Shown here: in pieces, positions 59,752-64,000 of the stretch | Numbering within the stretch: the first letter of the stretch is position 1 | Layout of the letters: each line of letters begins with the position of its first letter | Assembly: GCF_003148685.1 (NCBI RefSeq) | Contig: NZ_QGGR01000016.1 | Location: 62,001 to 126,000, forward strand | Direction of reading: 5' to 3' | DNA from: Actinoplanes xinjiangensis | Lineage (GTDB): Bacteria > Actinomycetota > Actinomycetes > Mycobacteriales > Micromonosporaceae | DNA: 64,000 bases | The notes under the pieces: generated by a model | The model's input: only the letters and a program-made list of their open reading frames with translations | The model's database searches: none | Told to the model about the DNA's origin: nothing | Position numbers and translations under genes: made by a program

Positions 59752-59767
59752 AGTGACCCAGGTCACA
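59752..59767. promoter_or_regulatory. CRP-like palindrome upstream of the pectate lyase gene
   Basis: AGTGACCCAGGTCACA contains the perfect palindrome GTGACC-CA-GGTCAC and fits the CRP pattern TGTGA-N6-TCACA with one mismatch. It lies about 106-121 bases before the lyase start, compatible with carbon-source control. Confidence 0.5.
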
Positions 59768-59779
59768 TTTTTCTCGGGA

Positions 59780-60328
59780 TCAGTCTCCCCAGCGGGCCTT
59801 GTCCAGCAGGTCGAGCGCCTCGGCGGCGGCCTGCTCGCCGCCGGCCCGCAGCACCCGGGCCGCCTCGTCGACCGTCCCGGTCAGCCGCTGCCACTGGGCC
59901 TCGCGCTCCTTGGAGGCTTCGGCCTGCGACTTGAGCTGCTGACTCTTCATCCACAACTCGACGAAGATGGAGACCTTCGCCCGGAGCACCCACGGGTCGA
60001 AGGGCTTGGTCAGGTAGTCGACGGCGCCGACCGCGTAACCCCGCAGGGCCAACTGTGCGTCCCGGTCGGCGGCGGTCAGGAACAGGATCGGCACGTGCCG
60101 GGTGCGTTCCCGGCGCTTGATGTGGCTCGCCGTCTCGAAGCCGTCCATGTTGGGCATGTGCGCGTCCAGCAGGATCACCGCGAAGTCGTCGGTCAGCAAC
60201 TGCTTGAGCGCCGCCTCGCCGCTCTCCACGGCGACCGCCGTCACGGGCAGGCCCTGGAGAATCGCCTCCAGGGCCAGCAGGTTGTCCCGCCGGTCGTCGA
60301 CCAGCAGCGCCTTGGCACGCTCACCCAC
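59780..60328 (-). CDS. Response regulator with short helical output tail
   Basis: 182-aa protein: a receiver domain with the acidic pair DD near residues 11-12, phosphoacceptor Asp in VILLDAHMPNMDGF, and the conserved Lys in YLTKPFDP. The C-terminal ~55 residues are helical without a DNA-binding domain. Lies 60 bases after the hybrid kinase on the same strand and is probably its partner. GTG start. Confidence 0.9.
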   Translation of the reverse strand: MGERAKALLVDDRRDNLLALEAILQGLPVTAVAVESGEAALKQLLTDDFAVILLDAHMPNMDGFETASHIKRRERTRHVPILFLTAADRDAQLALRGYAVGAVDYLTKPFDPWVLRAKVSIFVELWMKSQQLKSQAEASKEREAQWQRLTGTVDEAARVLRAGGEQAAAEALDLLDKARWGD

Positions 60329-60388
60329 CCGTGCTCACCTCACCCACCGGTAGTTCCCTTCCATGGCGCTACCCCGTTCCGGCTGGTC

Positions 60389-63300
60389 TCAGCCGTCTTT
60401 CCGGGATCCTGTTCCCCCCGCGTTCACCCAGCGGTCCATCAGTTCGATCAGTTCGTCCAGATCGACCGGTTTGGTGATGTAGTCACTCGCCCCGGCAGCG
60501 AGGGCCGACTCCCGGTCACCCGGCATCGCCTTCGCCGTGAGGAAGACTACCGGTAGGTCCCGGAAACGCTGATTGCGCCGGATTCCCCGGGTGGTCTCGT
60601 AGCCGTCCTGGTCCGGCATCATCGCGTCCATCAGCACGATGTCGATCTCCGGGTGCTCGGCCAGGATCCGAACACCGTCCACCCCGTTGTCCGAGTACAG
60701 CACGTGAAGTCCATGCATCTCGAGGGCACTCGTCAGGGCGAAGACGTTACGCACGTCGTCGTCGACGATCAGGACCGTGACACCCTCCAGTTTCCGGCCC
60801 GCCGGGCTCACCGACTGCTTCTCCTCGACCCGCGGCGGCATCTCCATCAGCGGCAGGCCCAGTGAGGCCGCCGGGCGTACCGAGATGGCCTTCGCCGGCA
60901 CCGGCGGCAGCACCGGCATCGGGATCGCGTCCGCGGTCAGCGCCTCCGGCATGTAGAGCGTGAACGTCGAGCCCTCACCCGGGACCGAGGAGACCGTGAT
61001 GGTACCGCCGAGCAGCGCGGCGAACTCGCGGCTGATCGACAGGCCCAGACCGGTGCCGCCGTACTTGCGGGTGGTGGTGCCGTCGGCCTGCTGGAACGGC
61101 TCGAAGATGATCGCCAGTTTCTCGTCGGAGATGCCGATGCCGGTGTCGGCCACGGCGAACGCCACCACCTGCTGCGCCGAGTGCAGCATCGGCGGCGCGT
61201 CGACGTCGGCGGCGAGCGCGGTCGCGTAGATGCTCAGCGTCACCGATCCGTTGTCGGTGAACTTGACCGCGTTCGACAGCAGGTTGCGCAGGATCTGCTG
61301 GAGGCGCTGCGGGTCGGTGACGATCGAGTCGGGCAGTTCGGGCGCCACGTCCACCCGGAAGTCCAGGCCCTTGACCTCCGCCTGCGGCACGAACGCCTGC
61401 TCGACGTAGCTGCGGATGCCGTCGAAGTCGACCACGTCCGCCTCGACGTCCATCCGGCCGGCCTCGATCTTGGACAGGTCCAGGATGTCGTCGATCAGCG
61501 ACAGCAGGTCCGAGCCCGCACTGTGGATGGTCTTGGCGAACTCGATCTGCTTGCCGGTCAGGTTGCGCTCGGTGTTGTCGGCGAGCAGGCGGGCCAGCAG
61601 GAGCAGCGAGTTCAGCGGGGTCCGCAGCTCGTGGCTCATGTTGGCGAGGAACTCCGACTTGTACGTGTTCGCCCGCGACAGCTGCTGCGCCTTCTCCTCC
61701 AGGCCGAGCCGGGCCAGCTCGATCTCCCGGTTCTTCAGCTCGATGTTCGCCTTCTGATCGCTGAGCAGCTTGGCCTTGTCCTCGAGTTCGGCGTTGGTGC
61801 GCTGCAACTCGGCCGACTGGTCCTGCATCTCCCGGGCCAGCCGCTGCGACTGGGCGAGCAGCGCCTCCGTACGCCGGTTGGCCTGAATGGTGTTGAGAGC
61901 GATCCCGATCGTCGCGACCAGCCGCTCCAGGAACGTCAGGTGCAGCCCGGAGAACGCCGCCACCGAGGCGAACTCGATCACGCCGAGCATCTCGCCCTCG
62001 AACAGGACCGGCAGCACCACCAGGTCGTTCGGCGGCATGGCGAGCAGCCCGGACCGCATCGTCAGTATTCCGTCGTGGGTGGCGCGTACCCGAATGGTCC
62101 GGCGGGAGACCGCGGCCTGGCCGACCAGGCCCTCCCCCGGCCCGAAGATCACGTCGTGGTCGCGGGCGACGTAGCCGTAGGCGGCGTTGAGCCGCAGACG
62201 GGTGACCGCCTCCTCGTTGTCGACCAGGAAGAACGCGCCGAGCTGGCCGTCGACCAGCGGCGTCACCTCGGTCATGATCATGCGGCAGACCTCGCCAACG
62301 TCCCGCTGCCCCTGGAGCAGACCACCGATCCGGGCCAGGTTGGAGTCGAGCCAGCCCTGCTCCGCGTTCGCCTTCGTGGTGTCGCGGAGCGTGACGATCA
62401 TCCGGTTGATGTTGTCCTTCAGCTCGGCGACCTCGCCCTGCGCCTCGACCGCGACGCTCTGGGTCAGGTCACCGCGCGTCACGGCGGTGGACACCTCGGC
62501 GATGGCACGCAGCTGGATGGTCAGGGTGGAGGCGAGCTGGTTCACGTTGTCGGTGAGGTCGCGCCACGTACCGGAAACGCCCTTGACCTGGGCCTGACCG
62601 CCGAGCTTGCCCTCCGAGCCGACCTCGCGGGCCACCCGGGTCACCTCGTCGGCGAACGACGACAACTGATCGACCATCGTGTTGACGGTGTTCTTCAGCT
62701 CCAGGATCTCGCCGCGCGCGTCGACGGTGATCTTCTGCGACAGGTCACCCTTGGCCACGGCCGTGGTGACCGAGGCGATGTTGCGCACCTGAGCCGTCAG
62801 GTTGGACGCCATGTAGTTGACGTTGTCGGTCAGGTCACGCCAGGTGCCGGCCACCCCGCGCACCTGCGCCTGACCGCCCAGGCTGCCCTCCGAGCCCACC
62901 TCGCGGGCCACCCGGGTCACCTCGTCGGCGAACGACGACAACTGATCGACCATCGTGTTGACGGTGTTCTTCAGCTCCAGGATCTCGCCCTGCGCGTCGA
63001 CGGTGATCTTCTGCGACAGGTCACCCTTCGCCACCGCCGTGGAGACCTGGGCGATGTTGCGCACCTGACTCGTCAGGTTCGACGCCATCGAGTTGACGTT
63101 GTCGGTCAGGTCGCGCCAGGTGCCGGCCACCCCGCGCACCTGGGCCTGGCCGCCGAGCTTGCCCTCGGTGCCCACCTCGCGGGCCACCCGGGTCACCTCG
63201 TCGGCGAACGACGACAGTTGATCGACCATCGTGTTGACGGTCGATTTGAGCTCCAGGATCTCGCCGCGCGCGTCGACGGTGATCTTCTGCGACAGGTCAC

Positions 63301-64000
63301 CCTTCGCCACGGCCGTGGTGACCGAGGCGATGTTGCGCACCTGACTGGTCAGGTTCGACGCCATGTAGTTGACGTTGTCGGTGAGGTCGCGCCACGTACC
63401 AGAAATGCCTTTGACCTGGGCTTGTCCGCCCAGTTTGCCCTCCGAGCCGACCTCGCGCGCGACACGCGTCACCTCGTCGGCGAACGACGACAGCTGATCG
63501 ACCATCGTGTTGACGGTGTTCTTCAGCTCCAGAACCTCGCCGCGCGCGTCGACGGTGATCTTCTGCGACAGGTCACCCTTGGCGACCGCCGTGGAGACCT
63601 GTGAGATGTTCCGCACCTGGGCGGTCAGGTTCGCGGCCAGCTGATTCACGTTCTCGGTGAGGTCACGCCAGGTGCCGGAGACACCGCGGACCTGGGCCTG
63701 CCCCCCGAGCCGGCCCTCGGTACCCACCTCACGCGCGACCCGCGTCACCTCGTCGGCGAACGACGACAACTGGTCGACCATCGTGTTGACGGTGTCCTTG
63801 AGCTCCAGGATCTCGCCCTGCGCGGCCACCGTGATCTTCTGCGACAGGTCACCCTTCGCCACCGCCGTGGAGACCTGGGCGATGTTGCGCACCTGGCTCG
63901 TCAGGTTGGAGGCCATCGAGTTCACCGAGTCGGTGAGGTCCTTCCAGGTGCCGGCCACGTTCGGCACATCGGCCTGGCCGCCCAGCTTGCCCTCGGTGCC
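60389..64000 (-). CDS. Hybrid histidine kinase with tandem HAMP array, 5' end missing
   Basis: At least 1,203 residues are visible; the N-terminus is beyond the right edge. In order: six or more HAMP-like modules of 92 residues (62,500-64,000), a GAF domain (about 61,900-62,350), a coiled coil, HisKA with SHELRTPLN (H near 61,635), an ATPase domain with TGLGLSIS, and a C-terminal receiver with VLMDAMMPDQDG. No transmembrane helix is seen, so the visible part is cytoplasmic. Tandem HAMP arrays relay or detect signals in similar soluble kinases, including group III kinases. The signal is unknown. Confidence 0.92.
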   Translation of the reverse strand, partial: GTEGKLGGQADVPNVAGTWKDLTDSVNSMASNLTSQVRNIAQVSTAVAKGDLSQKITVAAQGEILELKDTVNTMVDQLSSFADEVTRVAREVGTEGRLGGQAQVRGVSGTWRDLTENVNQLAANLTAQVRNISQVSTAVAKGDLSQKITVDARGEVLELKNTVNTMVDQLSSFADEVTRVAREVGSEGKLGGQAQVKGISGTWRDLTDNVNYMASNLTSQVRNIASVTTAVAKGDLSQKITVDARGEILELKSTVNTMVDQLSSFADEVTRVAREVGTEGKLGGQAQVRGVAGTWRDLTDNVNSMASNLTSQVRNIAQVSTAVAKGDLSQKITVDAQGEILELKNTVNTMVDQLSSFADEVTRVAREVGSEGSLGGQAQVRGVAGTWRDLTDNVNYMASNLTAQVRNIASVTTAVAKGDLSQKITVDARGEILELKNTVNTMVDQLSSFADEVTRVAREVGSEGKLGGQAQVKGVSGTWRDLTDNVNQLASTLTIQLRAIAEVSTAVTRGDLTQSVAVEAQGEVAELKDNINRMIVTLRDTTKANAEQGWLDSNLARIGGLLQGQRDVGEVCRMIMTEVTPLVDGQLGAFFLVDNEEAVTRLRLNAAYGYVARDHDVIFGPGEGLVGQAAVSRRTIRVRATHDGILTMRSGLLAMPPNDLVVLPVLFEGEMLGVIEFASVAAFSGLHLTFLERLVATIGIALNTIQANRRTEALLAQSQRLAREMQDQSAELQRTNAELEDKAKLLSDQKANIELKNREIELARLGLEEKAQQLSRANTYKSEFLANMSHELRTPLNSLLLLARLLADNTERNLTGKQIEFAKTIHSAGSDLLSLIDDILDLSKIEAGRMDVEADVVDFDGIRSYVEQAFVPQAEVKGLDFRVDVAPELPDSIVTDPQRLQQILRNLLSNAVKFTDNGSVTLSIYATALAADVDAPPMLHSAQQVVAFAVADTGIGISDEKLAIIFEPFQQADGTTTRKYGGTGLGLSISREFAALLGGTITVSSVPGEGSTFTLYMPEALTADAIPMPVLPPVPAKAISVRPAASLGLPLMEMPPRVEEKQSVSPAGRKLEGVTVLIVDDDVRNVFALTSALEMHGLHVLYSDNGVDGVRILAEHPEIDIVLMDAMMPDQDGYETTRGIRRNQRFRDLPVVFLTAKAMPGDRESALAAGASDYITKPVDLDELIELMDRWVNAGGTGSRKDG
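62556..64000 (-). repeat. 276-bp coding repeats (HAMP modules)
   Basis: GTW(R/K)DLT marker positions recur at about 62556, 62832, 63108, 63384, 63660 and 63936, a strict 276-bp period. Units are nearly identical over long stretches at both DNA and protein level (GDLSQKITVDARGE, MVDQLSSFADEVTRVAREVG), and differ mainly in short variable spots. The array continues past the right edge. Confidence 0.92.

Noticed and set aside
61181..63604. Long plus-strand open frame opposite the hybrid kinase (over 800 codons)
   Set aside because: Caused by the GC-rich repeats of the kinase on the other strand; His/Gln/Arg/Gly-rich translation with no known domain. The minus-strand frame has all kinase motifs.

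Overview
The window is high-GC actinobacterial DNA with dense, often overlapping genes. The gene content suggests Micromonosporaceae, probably Actinoplanes or a close relative: a futalosine-route menaquinone pathway, a MenJ-type menaquinone reductase, BldC, LPXTG and NlpC/P60 envelope proteins, an ECF sigma factor, and a FliQ homologue, which fits a lineage with motile spores. The genus call is inference. No tRNA, rRNA, insertion sequence, prophage, CRISPR array or replication origin was recognised.

Left part (1-18184): complex I genes nuoA to nuoG on the minus strand (nuoG cut by the left edge), preceded in the direction of transcription by a menJ-type reductase, a small unknown gene, menG and mqnC. 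Two Rex-like palindromes lie in front of menJ and nuoA. The plus strand then carries an SNF2 helicase / SWIM protein pair and an aldo/keto reductase. A sortase-anchored wall protein and mqnA follow on the minus strand.

Middle part (18185-46105): a HelD-type RNA polymerase recycling ATPase, an F420-type oxidoreductase, a leucine-rich-repeat-variant protein, an array of 63-bp hairpin repeats and a GNAT gene. Next come a regulator/ABC exporter operon behind twin operator palindromes, a VOC protein, an isolated fliQ between two hairpins, and a btuFCD cobalamin importer under a cobalamin riboswitch. A PadR/signal-peptidase pair follows, then an mqnE operon with two unknown membrane proteins, an NlpC/P60 hydrolase, a large low-complexity membrane protein, a DEAD-box helicase, a putative glycolipid-binding protein, two paralogous membrane-anchored metallopeptidase-like proteins, and an Lrp/cysteine desulfhydrase pair.

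Right part (46106-64000): bldC, the late menaquinone genes (UbiX-, UbiA- and UbiD-type: mqnM, mqnP, mqnL), a secreted unknown protein, and a tightly overlapping hemL / phosphatase / tlpA / ccdA / resB / ccsB operon for haem synthesis and System II cytochrome c maturation. A STAS protein, an ECF sigma factor with a membrane partner, a secreted PL3 pectate lyase with a CRP-like box upstream, a response regulator, and a hybrid histidine kinase with a tandem HAMP array running off the right edge complete the window.

The main theme is respiration: complex I, most menaquinone genes (mqnA, C, E, L, M, P, menG, menJ), cytochrome c maturation and a haem step all lie within about 56 kb. mqnB, mqnD and the aminofutalosine deaminase were not seen here.
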